Below are positions 54,498 through 63,386 of a stretch of DNA of 64,000 nucleotides, piece by piece. Numbering within the stretch: position 1 is the stretch's first letter; each line of letters opens with the position of its first letter. The DNA is from Rhodocytophaga aerolata. Its GTDB lineage: Bacteria; Bacteroidota; Bacteroidia; Cytophagales; 172606-1. The notes under the pieces are model-generated. The model was not told the origin of the DNA. It did not search any database and saw only the letters and a list, made by a program, of their open reading frames with translations. The position numbers and the translations under genes were made by a program. The DNA lies in assembly GCF_030503435.1 (NCBI RefSeq), contig NZ_JAUKPO010000005.1, positions 1 to 64,000 of the forward strand, in the 5' to 3' direction.

Positions 54498-55070
54498 TCA
54501 GAGGAAAAAGTAAAAGCCAACCAGCAAGGAGACAAACTCTTTGCGTAAGGATTTCATGGAGCGGAACATCAGGTTTTTAACAGATTGGTAATTAATTGCC
54601 AGCATACTTGCAATCTCTTCGTAGCTTAGACGGGCGTAAAACCGCAGAAAAATTATTTCCCGCTGATTGTGGCTTAATTTATCTATTCCTTGTTTTAACT
54701 TTTCCTCCTGTTCGGAAGTTAACTGTGCTGAGATAAGTAGGCTTTCGTGAGAGAACTCTACTTGACTGGTATAGTCATCGGATAGAGAATAAGCAGCGTC
54801 CTGGTTTTTTTTGTTCTTTGATAACACCCGCAGGATTTTGCGCTTCAGGGCTTTTAACAAATACAGCTTAATAGAATCTGTTTCACTGAGGAACTCTTTT
54901 CTCCGCCACAAGTCCATAAAAAGATCATGGATACAATCTTCTACCAGGTCTCTGTCTTTTACCAGTTTTATACCATATGCATAAAGGAGTTTGGCATGTT
55001 GCTTATAGAGGAGAGCAAACGCTTCTTCACTGCCATTTTTAAATTGTGCCCAGACCACATCGTCTTTCAT
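54498..55070 (-). CDS. ECF RNA polymerase sigma factor (SusCD locus)
   Basis: A 190-residue sigma factor with region 2 (FALLYKQHAKLLYAYGIKLVKDRDLVEDCIHDLFMDLWRRKEFL) and region 4 (GIDKLSHNQREIIFLRFYARLSYEEIASMLAINYQSVKNLMFRSMKSLRKEF). This is the Bacteroidota ECF type that pairs with FecR proteins. It lies 160 bp upstream of the FecR gene on the same strand and is expected to activate the SusC/SusD genes when the ligand is present. Confidence 0.93.
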   Translation of the reverse strand: MKDDVVWAQFKNGSEEAFALLYKQHAKLLYAYGIKLVKDRDLVEDCIHDLFMDLWRRKEFLSETDSIKLYLLKALKRKILRVLSKNKKNQDAAYSLSDDYTSQVEFSHESLLISAQLTSEQEEKLKQGIDKLSHNQREIIFLRFYARLSYEEIASMLAINYQSVKNLMFRSMKSLRKEFVSLLVGFYFFL

Positions 55071-55383
55071 TGCAGTAATTAATTAGGTAGTTTAACAGGT
55101 AGCTGATTTTGGTAGTGTAAATTGCAATAGCAGATTAATAATTTTTTTCTTAAATATATCTAATAATTACTTGTTAAAGTAACAATATAGAGAAAAAAGC
55201 AACAGTTTGATCTATTCTGAAGGAAAGAATTTGTTTACTTTCTATTTTATAGAAAGCATCTGCCCTTGCAAACGTTTGCAGAATTTAGGAAGGAAGAAAA
55301 GTATATAAGCGGAAAGAAGTCAAGTATACTATAGGTTAGTGTATAGTATACTTGACTCCTTGTCTTTAGCAAAAAACAATATT
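55071..55383. other. Region between sigma factor and isomerase genes
   Basis: About 310 bp on the promoter side of the sigma gene. It is AT-rich. Apart from the hairpin at 55318-55357 I see no open frame or repeat. Confidence 0.4.
55318..55357 (-). terminator. Perfect 16-bp hairpin after the isomerase gene
   Basis: Bases 55318-55333 and 55342-55357 are perfectly complementary around an 8-base loop, 27 bases after the isomerase stop. Probably its terminator. Confidence 0.7.
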
Positions 55384-56235
55384 TTATAATTTATATTTTT
55401 GGCTCATTTGCTTGATAAATTTCAGACCGTTTTCTGCCATTTCCCAGGGTTTTGAATATTCCCTCCATACGTTAATAGAATTGGCAAAATCCGGGTCGCT
55501 GCGGGTGAATGCTTCTATGGTTAGCCAACCACTATAGTTCACCTCTGCCAACGTAGCAAATACTTCATCAAACTGGATGTGGCCATCGCCAGGCGTGCCG
55601 CGGTCGTTTTCACTGATGTGTACATGCGCAAGTACCGGAGCTACGGTTTCAATGGCTGTTTTAAACTTTTTTTCTTCCATATTCGCATGGTGCGTATCAA
55701 ACATAGCTCTTACATTCGAGTGATCTACCCTATTTATGAGCTTCACTAGTTGCTCCATGGTGTTGCACAAGTAGCACTCAAAGCGGTTTAAGGCTTCAGG
55801 AGCTAACATCAGCTTAGCCTGGGCGGCATATTCTCCGGCAGCCCGCAGCACTTCTGCACTCCGCTGATACTCCTGCTCCTCTGGCGCTTTCCGCGAAAAG
55901 GTGGCAAAAGCCGAATGAAAGGGTCCACACATTACCTGGGCGCCTAAGGCATGGGCCCGGTCTATGTAGTTGCGGAGACTATCTAAGGCTTTAGCCCGGA
56001 CAGCCGCTGAGTCGCTTGCCGGATTTTCATCCGGACCCATTACAATTACGCAGGTAGATTGCAACCCCAAATCAGACAGGTGCTTATTAAACCGTTTATA
56101 CACGTCCAGTCCCTGATGATCCAGGGCAAATTCTACACCGTCGTAACCGATGTTTTTCAATTTTTCCGTAATGGGAAGCAATGTGTCTGGTAATCCGGCA
56201 GACCAGGCTAATACATTAAATCCTACTTTTATCAT
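55384..56235 (-). CDS. Sugar phosphate isomerase/epimerase-like TIM barrel
   Basis: A 283-residue xylose-isomerase-like barrel. Features are MIKVGFNVLAWSAG, GYDGVEFALDHQGLD, VMCGPFHSAF, the metal-site strand LMLAPEALNRFECYLCNT, VRAMFDTHHANMEE and HVHISENDRGTPGDGHIQFDEVFATL. The Glu, Asp, His and Glu ligands of the family (in PEALN, DTHH, HISEND and TIEAF) are all present. Members isomerise or epimerise sugars, for example allulose and tagatose 3-epimerases or hydroxypyruvate isomerase. The substrate is unknown. No signal peptide. It may serve the SusCD locus, though a terminator lies between. Confidence 0.88.
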   Translation of the reverse strand: MIKVGFNVLAWSAGLPDTLLPITEKLKNIGYDGVEFALDHQGLDVYKRFNKHLSDLGLQSTCVIVMGPDENPASDSAAVRAKALDSLRNYIDRAHALGAQVMCGPFHSAFATFSRKAPEEQEYQRSAEVLRAAGEYAAQAKLMLAPEALNRFECYLCNTMEQLVKLINRVDHSNVRAMFDTHHANMEEKKFKTAIETVAPVLAHVHISENDRGTPGDGHIQFDEVFATLAEVNYSGWLTIEAFTRSDPDFANSINVWREYSKPWEMAENGLKFIKQMSQKYKL

Positions 56236-56278
56236 ATGTTCAATAGATTATAGATGATGGAGTTGTTTGAAAACTGCT

Positions 56279-56557
56279 TAAGAGCATGTTTAAAATTTAT
56301 CAAATAAGAACTAACATTATGACTTACAGCATGACATCTTACTTTCTTTGTCATTGCTACAAAGAAAGGGGCAAAGCACATGCTTTGAGCCAGCCTTGTG
56401 CCATGCAAAGAAAAATCTAGAAAAAACAACGCTTCCCCGCTCTAAACCCACGCATGGCCCGCAGTTTTTTCAGGCCTGCGCTCACGGAATAGTGTTCTAT
56501 TTTGCTTTTCATTCTATTATTGCTTGTATTGTGAATAAAATTTTAAACACGCTCTAA
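56279..56557 (+). repeat. MITE-like repeat with terminal inverted repeats
   Basis: The ends pair: 56281-56300 (agagcatgtttaaaattt...) against 56535-56555 (...aaaattttaaacacgctct), about 20 bp with one mismatch and one gap. The inside holds no gene. It carries a hairpin starting at 56339 (ttactttctttgt/acaaagaaag) and blocks of sequence that reappear on the other strand at 63185-63333. Such small, gene-free elements with paired ends look like MITEs mobilised by an IS elsewhere in the genome. No target duplication could be fixed. Confidence 0.65.
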
Positions 56558-56746
56558 AGATGAAAAAATAATAGTAATAATGGTATTATAGAATAAAGTT
56601 TTTGCACTTTTTACTACAAAGGACTGGCAAATAGGGTTAGTACTCATGTATTACTAAAATTAATTAAACTATAGCTCCGCACAGGTAATACCTCAATGTT
56701 CCTCATTCCCGTATATCTCTTGGTAAGTATCCAACCTTAATAAAGA

Positions 56747-57745
56747 ATGAAGAAAGTATTTTTAGTTGTTGCACTTGTTTTTACCGCTTTGCTTACTCAG
56801 GCTCAGGCACAGCCTGTACAACCGTTAGGATTAACACTCGAAGAAGTGGCTTATCCCTATCCTGTAAAATATATTCAATTGACTTTACAAGGAGAAAGCC
56901 TGAAAATGGCCTATATGGATGTGAAGCCACAAAATTCTAATGGAAAAGTAGTAATGCTGCTGCATGGCAAAAATTTTAATGGGGCTTATTGGGAAAAAAC
57001 AGCCACAGATTTGAGTAAGCATGGCTACCGGGTAATTATTCCTGATCAGATAGGGTTTGGTAAATCTTCTAAACCAGCCCATCTGCAATATAGTTTTCCG
57101 TTGTTGGCACAAAATACCAAAGTGCTGCTAGATTCACTAGCTATCCGGAAAGCAGCCGTTTTAGGTCACTCGATGGGCGGGATGCTGGCTGTCAGGTTTA
57201 CATTGATGTATCCGCAGCTAGTAGAAAAACTAATTCTGGAAAACCCTATTGGCCTGGAAGACTGGCGGCAAAAAGTGCCTTACCAGGGAGTAGATGCCTG
57301 GTACAAGTCTGAGCTGAAAAGCAACTATGAGCAGATAAAAAAATACCAGCTCGAAAATTACTACGATGGAAAATGGAAACCAGACTACGACCGCTGGGTA
57401 AACCTGCAAGCCGGATGGACCTTGAGTCCAGACTACCCCAGAATTGCCTGGAACTCGGCTCTTACCTATGACATGATTTTTGCCGAACCTGTAGTTTATG
57501 AGTTTGAGCAGCTTAAGGCACCTACCCTATTAATCATTGGACAGCGGGACAGAACGGCCTTAGGAAAAAATCTGGTAGACGAACAAACACGCAAAACCAT
57601 GGGTAACTATCCGGAATTAGGAAAAAGTGCTGCCAAACGAATTCCGCAATCTGCTTTAGTGGAGCTTAACAACATTGGCCACTTGCCACATATTGAAGCA
57701 TATGATCAGTTTATTACTCCTCTGGTGAGCTTTCTGAAGAAATAG
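56747..57745 (+). CDS. Exported alpha/beta hydrolase
   Basis: A 332-residue hydrolase with a signal peptide (MKKVFLVVALVFTALLTQAQAQP). The core follows the alpha/beta-hydrolase order: VMLLHGKNFNGAYW oxyanion region, GYRVIIPDQIGFGKSSKP, the nucleophile elbow GHSMGG with Ser142, acid residue near LLIIGQRDRTALG, and His in NIGHLPHIEAY. Substrate cannot be inferred. The gene stands alone; the MITE-like repeat lies 190 bp upstream. Confidence 0.9.
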   Translation: MKKVFLVVALVFTALLTQAQAQPVQPLGLTLEEVAYPYPVKYIQLTLQGESLKMAYMDVKPQNSNGKVVMLLHGKNFNGAYWEKTATDLSKHGYRVIIPDQIGFGKSSKPAHLQYSFPLLAQNTKVLLDSLAIRKAAVLGHSMGGMLAVRFTLMYPQLVEKLILENPIGLEDWRQKVPYQGVDAWYKSELKSNYEQIKKYQLENYYDGKWKPDYDRWVNLQAGWTLSPDYPRIAWNSALTYDMIFAEPVVYEFEQLKAPTLLIIGQRDRTALGKNLVDEQTRKTMGNYPELGKSAAKRIPQSALVELNNIGHLPHIEAYDQFITPLVSFLKK

Positions 57746-57903
57746 GCTAGAGAATAAAATTAGTAGAGTAGGATTTTACTAGCTTATCAGGAAAAGGCAT
57801 TATAAATATACTTTTTTTACATAAAAAAACAGCTTAGCTCTGATAATTTTTCTGCGATAGAATCCATTAAGAGACATAAGGTAAAAATCTCATTTGAAAC
57901 GTG

Positions 57904-59334
57904 TTACCGGGTTACTGCTTCTTCCTTTTTAAGAGCCACAAAGCGTTGTTTGGAAGCTTCGCACAGGCTGCAAACATAGCTATCCGGTAGTTCTTCAAAA
58001 GCTGTACTGGCTGGTATAGCAGCTGCCTCATCTCCAAACTCCGGATCATACACAGTTAAACAATCGCTGCATTGATATACGTCATGAGTGGCAATAAAAA
58101 CAGGCTTCTCTTCAGAAAAGATGGATGGAAAATGTTGATCTACCTGCGTATAATACAGCTGGCAAAGATTTATTAGTACAGAAGCCACTACTTGCTCAGA
58201 TAGATTAGTAGCGAACACCTGCCATTGCAGCGAGTGTGTGCTAAAATCGTGTGTATGTAAAATATCGTACCTGGTTTGGCCCGCTTCACTGGTTTGTCTG
58301 ATGAGTACAGAAGTAGTAACATCCATCGGCTTTGTCTGGATAGCAAAACTGAGCCCTGTGGTATAAACCTCCTTTTCTTCCAGCTCCCTTACCCAGGTAT
58401 TTTTTAACCGTTGGGCTTCCACCTCCAGATCTGGTATTTGCCAGTTTACTTCTAACGCTGAGTGGTGGTTATGTATCTGATGCAGGCCTAGTAGTTTCTC
58501 CCATTTGGCTTTATGCTCGGCTTTGATGTCTGTGATAAGAAGTGTTTGATGAGGAGTTAGGCAGATTTTCCCAATTTTAGATTCGATACATTGGTTGTAG
58601 AGGGCTTCCAGAAAACTCAGTGGAAAAGATTGATTCCGGCGATAGATACCCAGCCAGTAAGAGTTTCCATACGAATACATTCCTTCAATAACAGGAAATG
58701 AATGTGCCGTCAGTTGAAGCTCTTCTTCCCATTGCCGTGTTCTGCCCGTGAATGTATGAGAAACAGCCAAATACAAATCTTGTATGGTATCTAGTTGCTG
58801 TTGAAAATATACCTCCTCAATTAGTTTAGATACCGTAACAATATCCTCCCCATCTATGAGTACAGGCCATATTTGCCTCTTTCCGAAGAAAGAGAAATTA
58901 ACATATAAATGCCAGTACCGGGGATACGAGGAAGCTATAAAGTTTAGCTCACCAGTAAACAGCGGCACCAGGTTTTGCAGCGGGTCTACAATATTGATCT
59001 TTAGCCTGGGCTGATAAACAAAAGAATCCAGAATGTCCAGGTACGTATCTCCTAATAACCATGCTGTGGTAGGCAGTATTTGCAACGCAGCAAAGGAAGT
59101 AACAATGTTTTGCTTACTATCTTCTACTAATGTATACTTGAGGGCATTTTTGCTTAACTCCTTTTCTGCTATGGGTAGATAGACTTTCTCTAGTTGCAGA
59201 TATACCTCTTGACGAGAGCCAGGTATAATACTATCACAACCACACATACGAGCTATCTCAATTACTTTTCTTACTTCTTCTGGGGTAATAATACCACCAT
59301 TAGTAAATAATCGAAGGGTTATATTACTAGCCAT
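57904..59334 (-). CDS. Rubredoxin and nitrite/sulfite reductase ferredoxin-like domain protein
   Basis: Read from ATG 59334 (MASNITLRLFTNGGIITPEEVRKV); a Met 24 bp upstream is possible. It has 476 residues. The N-terminus (TNGGIITPEEVRKVIEIARMCGCDSIIPGSRQEVYLQL) resembles the nitrite/sulfite reductase ferredoxin-like half-domain; a second similar half occurs near residue 220 (VIEGMYSYGNSYWLGIYRR). No cluster/sirohaem Cys set is seen there. The last 60 residues are a rubredoxin with CSDC and CSLC. It lies downstream of the nitrate reductase fusion and probably passes electrons in the same pathway. Confidence 0.8.
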   Translation of the reverse strand: MASNITLRLFTNGGIITPEEVRKVIEIARMCGCDSIIPGSRQEVYLQLEKVYLPIAEKELSKNALKYTLVEDSKQNIVTSFAALQILPTTAWLLGDTYLDILDSFVYQPRLKINIVDPLQNLVPLFTGELNFIASSYPRYWHLYVNFSFFGKRQIWPVLIDGEDIVTVSKLIEEVYFQQQLDTIQDLYLAVSHTFTGRTRQWEEELQLTAHSFPVIEGMYSYGNSYWLGIYRRNQSFPLSFLEALYNQCIESKIGKICLTPHQTLLITDIKAEHKAKWEKLLGLHQIHNHHSALEVNWQIPDLEVEAQRLKNTWVRELEEKEVYTTGLSFAIQTKPMDVTTSVLIRQTSEAGQTRYDILHTHDFSTHSLQWQVFATNLSEQVVASVLINLCQLYYTQVDQHFPSIFSEEKPVFIATHDVYQCSDCLTVYDPEFGDEAAAIPASTAFEELPDSYVCSLCEASKQRFVALKKEEAVTR

Positions 59335-59421
59335 AGCACAGTTCTTTACAAATTTCACAGATTCTAGTATTGTTCATTATGCGATATAGATTAGCTAAAA
59401 ATCGTCAGTTGTGACTTAAAT

Positions 59422-62400
59422 CTACTGACTAGCTACCAGGGACTTCTCTATGATAGCTTTTACTTCTGGCTTGCAACTGCCACAGCCCATACCGGCACCG
59501 GTAGCCTTGCAAACATCCGTCAACTGAGCACAGCCGTCTTGAACCACCTTCTGGATATTTCCTTCGCCCACATTGTTGCAGGAGCAAATGAGTTTACCTA
59601 CCGCGGCATCCCTTCTCGATTTGCCAGAGCGAAGCAATTGCAAGCGTTTCTCGGAAAGTTCGGTTTGATTGGCAATTAACTCTTTAAACTCAATGAACTC
59701 TGTTTTGTCACCCATTAAGATAGCACCTACCAGCCGGTCCTGATGAATGATGCATTTTTTATAGTACCGCTTAGATTTGTCAATAAAAATCACTTCTTCA
59801 TAGTCTTTTCTATTTGCCGGAACCTCAATCATCCCGATAGAGCATAATTTCAGCCCTTCCATTTTAAGGATGTTCATAGATAAAGAGCCTTTGTAATAAC
59901 TCAGCCAATCGCCGTTCAGGTATTTACAAATTACATCAGCCTGTTCTTCGGCTGCGGCCGTAATGCCATAGAGCATGCCCTGGTGCTCTGCTATTTCGCC
60001 CATGGCAAATATATCCGGATCACTCGTCTGCAGATATTCATTCACCACAATGCCTCTGTTTATCTGCAAACCCGCCCCTTTGGCCAGATCAATAGTAGGT
60101 GTGGTGCCAATGGCGAAAACCACGGCATCGCATTCAATGGTGCGGCCACTAGCTAAACGTACACCCCCTATTTTATCTTTTCCGGTGAAGTATTTTACCT
60201 GGTCGTTGTAGTAAATATCTACTCCCCGGTCGGTCATTTCTTCGTGAAGCAGGTCGCTGGCAATTTTATCCAGTTGCCGGTTCATGAGCTGAGATACCCG
60301 CTGAATAATGGTGACATTTCTGGAAAGTTCACGGAGAGAGGCTGCCAGTTCCAGGCCTAACAAGCCACCGCCAATAATTACTACATGGCTTCCGGCTTCG
60401 GTATAGGCTTTCAGCAGATCGGCATCCTGGCGGGTACGCATCGTAAAAATGCCTTCCAGGTCGGTGTTCAAATCTTTGGGTAAGGAGGCGCTGCTTCCGG
60501 TAGCCAGTAAAAGCAAATCATATGAATGCTTGTTTCCTTCTGTATCCAATACCGTTTTGTTTTCCCGGTCAATAAACTGAATAGAAATTCCATTATGCAA
60601 ATGCACATGCAATTTTTCCTGTTCTTCGCGGCGGAGTTTAATTAACTTCTCCCATGGCATGGCACCACTGATATAATCAGGGAGCATCACCCGGTTATAA
60701 AACGGAATAACTTCGCGGCTGAACACATGGATTTCGTCTTGAACGTTCCACTCACGGTAGGCACTAACAAAGCGGGAAGCAGCAGCCCCTGCCCCAATCA
60801 CTAGTATTTTTTGTTTCGTTTTTATATACTTTTCAACCTGTACAGCGGAGAATTTAAAATCTGGTTCTTTTGATACCGGATCAATTAAAGGTGTAGTTAA
60901 ATTATTGGCTCTGCCCTTAGACTGGTTGAGAATCTTACCCCAGTGCATCGGCAGGAAAACCACCCCTTTTTTTATGGTATCGGTAATTTTTGCATTCACT
61001 TGTACCTGTCCATAGCGGTTAGAAATAACAACCGGATTACCTTCTGCAATATTTCTCACTTTGGCATCGGCCGGGTGAATCTCCAGAAATGGACGGTCAA
61101 TATGCTGCTTCAGTTTATACACTTTGCCTGTTTTGGTCATGGTGTGCCACTGGTCACGGATACGCCCGGTAGTTAAGATCAGGGGGTAATCTTCTGTTGG
61201 CGGTTCAGATAGATTTTCGTCCGGAACGGTGTAAATCGTAGCCCGTTTATTAGTGGTATAAAACTGATGATCAGTAAAAAGCCTCGGTGTGCCTGGAGAA
61301 TCTGAAGTTGGCACAGGCCACTGGAAAGTGCCTTTTTCTTTTAATCTGGCATGGCTTAATCCGCTTACATCAATCCGGGTGCCTTTGGTAAGTCCGGCAT
61401 GTTCATCATAAATCTGCGAAACATCTTCATAGTTGAAACTATTGCCAAAGCCCATTTTTTTAGCAAAACGGCACAGAATCTCCACATCTGGCAAGGCTTC
61501 TCCCGGTGGATCAATGATTTTATTGAGGTAACTCACCCGCCGTTCAGAATTGGTCATGGTGCCGGTTTTTTCTGCCCATGCGGCTGCCGGAAGTACCAGA
61601 TCAGCATATTTAACGGTATCCGCCCGGTTAGAAATATCTTGTACTACTACAAACTTGGCATTTTGTAAAGCTTCTTCTACCACCTGAGAGTTAGGTAGAC
61701 TGACTAATGGATTAGTACAAATAATCCAGATCGCTTTCATGCGGCCATCCCGTAAGGCTTCAAACATTTCAGTGGCTGTATAGCCTGGTTTTTCCGGTAC
61801 AGCAGGCACTCCCCAGTAATCAGCCACTTCTTTGCGGTGTTGTGGATTTTTCAGATCCCGGTGAGCCGCCAGCATGGTGCTTAATCCACCTACTTCCCTG
61901 CCTCCCATGGCATTCGGTTGACCAGTCAAGGAAAAAGGCCCGGAACCTGGTTTGCCGATTTTGCCGGTGATTAAGGATAAATTAATCAGGGAAAAGTTCT
62001 TATTCACGCCAATTACGCTCTGGTTCAGTCCCATGGCCCACATAGAAATAAACCCTTCTGCCCGGCCAATATATTCCACAGCCCAGTAAATATCATCTGC
62101 TTTTACGCCACATATCTTGGCTGCTTCTTTAATCGTCCGCCCCATCACCATCTGGCGGTAGCTATTGAATCCTTCCGTATGGTTGGCAATAAAGTCTGCA
62201 TCAATTTTATCCCGCTCAATCAGTCCGCGGCCGATGGCATTGTATAGCACGATGTCTGTACCTGGATTGATCTGAAAATGTAGGTCTGCAATGGAAGTTG
62301 TCTGGGTTTTGCGGGGATCTACGACTATAATCTTTACATCTGGATTCTTGGCTTTGTGTGCTTCCAGGCGGCGGAAAATAATGGGATGGCACCAGGCAGG

Positions 62401-62934
62401 ATTAGCCCCGGCAATCAGAAAACAATCGGCCAGTTCAATATCTTCATAGCTTATCGGAACGGAATCTTCCCCCAATGCCATTTTATAAGCCACCACTGCT
62501 GAGCTCATACATAGGCGGGAATTGGTATCTATGTTATTGCTGCCAATAAATCCTTTGATCAGTTTATTAACTATATAATATTCTTCCGTGAGGCACTGAC
62601 CAGATACATAGAAACCTACAGAATCTGGCCCGTGTTTGTTTATCAAAGTTTTGAAAACAGCAGCAGCTCTATCAAGACCAGTATCCCAGCTTACCCGCTG
62701 CAAAGGACTGTTGCGGTTCCAACGCATTTCCGGATGCAAGAGCCTGTCGGAAGTGTCCATGGCCGTGTAATGCAGGTTCATTCCTTTAGAACACAACATA
62801 CCCTGGCTTCCGGGATGCTCTGGATCACCTTCTACTTTGAGGTTGCCTTTATTATCTTTATGAACCACCATTCCACAACCTACACCGCAGTAGGAGCAGG
62901 TTGTTTTATAGGTTTTTTGCTTGATTAATGACAT
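59422..62934 (-). CDS. Fused molybdopterin nitrate reductase/FAD reductase/[2Fe-2S] protein
   Basis: A 1,170-residue assimilatory nitrate reductase type protein. Residues 1-690 are the molybdopterin part: [4Fe-4S] ligands Cys13, Cys16, Cys20 and Cys48, the likely Mo ligand Cys142 (SRLCMSSA), and ILTTGRIRDQWHTMT. From about 706 comes a pyridine nucleotide-disulfide FAD reductase (KILVIGAGAAASRF, VVIIGGGLLGLELAASL, FAMGEIAEH), and the last 60 residues hold a BFD-type [2Fe-2S] domain (LICSCNNVGEG, GCGSCKP). NAD(P)H, FAD and iron-sulfur centres on one chain could supply the electrons. No signal peptide, so cytoplasmic. Confidence 0.92.
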   Translation of the reverse strand: MSLIKQKTYKTTCSYCGVGCGMVVHKDNKGNLKVEGDPEHPGSQGMLCSKGMNLHYTAMDTSDRLLHPEMRWNRNSPLQRVSWDTGLDRAAAVFKTLINKHGPDSVGFYVSGQCLTEEYYIVNKLIKGFIGSNNIDTNSRLCMSSAVVAYKMALGEDSVPISYEDIELADCFLIAGANPAWCHPIIFRRLEAHKAKNPDVKIIVVDPRKTQTTSIADLHFQINPGTDIVLYNAIGRGLIERDKIDADFIANHTEGFNSYRQMVMGRTIKEAAKICGVKADDIYWAVEYIGRAEGFISMWAMGLNQSVIGVNKNFSLINLSLITGKIGKPGSGPFSLTGQPNAMGGREVGGLSTMLAAHRDLKNPQHRKEVADYWGVPAVPEKPGYTATEMFEALRDGRMKAIWIICTNPLVSLPNSQVVEEALQNAKFVVVQDISNRADTVKYADLVLPAAAWAEKTGTMTNSERRVSYLNKIIDPPGEALPDVEILCRFAKKMGFGNSFNYEDVSQIYDEHAGLTKGTRIDVSGLSHARLKEKGTFQWPVPTSDSPGTPRLFTDHQFYTTNKRATIYTVPDENLSEPPTEDYPLILTTGRIRDQWHTMTKTGKVYKLKQHIDRPFLEIHPADAKVRNIAEGNPVVISNRYGQVQVNAKITDTIKKGVVFLPMHWGKILNQSKGRANNLTTPLIDPVSKEPDFKFSAVQVEKYIKTKQKILVIGAGAAASRFVSAYREWNVQDEIHVFSREVIPFYNRVMLPDYISGAMPWEKLIKLRREEQEKLHVHLHNGISIQFIDRENKTVLDTEGNKHSYDLLLLATGSSASLPKDLNTDLEGIFTMRTRQDADLLKAYTEAGSHVVIIGGGLLGLELAASLRELSRNVTIIQRVSQLMNRQLDKIASDLLHEEMTDRGVDIYYNDQVKYFTGKDKIGGVRLASGRTIECDAVVFAIGTTPTIDLAKGAGLQINRGIVVNEYLQTSDPDIFAMGEIAEHQGMLYGITAAAEEQADVICKYLNGDWLSYYKGSLSMNILKMEGLKLCSIGMIEVPANRKDYEEVIFIDKSKRYYKKCIIHQDRLVGAILMGDKTEFIEFKELIANQTELSEKRLQLLRSGKSRRDAAVGKLICSCNNVGEGNIQKVVQDGCAQLTDVCKATGAGMGCGSCKPEVKAIIEKSLVASQ

Positions 62935-63051
62935 AGTAAAAGTAAATGTGAGGAAACCAATTCCTTTTTATTATCCTCATTTAGAATATAGCTTAACTTA
63001 TATAAGTATAGGTTACCTACTTTATAAGTTTGTCGCTCTATCTGACTTTCT

Positions 63052-63333
63052 TTACTTTTATTTTGCTTGCCCAAAATAAAAGTAACAAAACAAAAAGGCA
63101 GCACCAACAAAGCCTATTGTATGCTTGGATAGGCCAATCCCACAATCCTCCGGCTCGCCCACAGGCCAAAATAGGCCACACTGTTGCTGCACCACCCACC
63201 GCACTTTAGAGAACTATTCCATGCGGGTAGGCCTGGAAAAACAGCGGGGTGTGCGTATGCCATGCGCCAGGAAGCATTGTTTTTCCTAGATTTTTCTTTG
63301 TTACTTTCTTTGTAGCAATGACAAAGAAAGTAA
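63052..63333 (-). repeat. Dispersed hairpin-bounded repeat
   Basis: About 282 bp without a convincing gene, bounded by two perfect hairpins: 63052-63065 with 63072-63085 (14 bp) and 63301-63313 with 63321-63333 (13 bp). Both begin ttacttt. Its right part, read on the minus strand, matches blocks of the repeat at 56338-56500 (ttactttctttgtcattgct, aaagaaaaatctag, gcatggc, caggcct, ggaatagt). A small open frame inside does not look like a real protein. It sits between the transporter and nitrate reductase genes. Confidence 0.7.
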
Positions 63334-63386
63334 GTGAACGTATAGGTAAGCACTACTCTCAAAGTGAATCTCATACTAGCTATTTC

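Noticed and set aside
62925-63374. Two small open frames on the minus strand between transporter and nitrate reductase
   Set aside because: They lie in, or beside, a repeat with strong hairpins; the translated residues follow the repeat and not a protein family.
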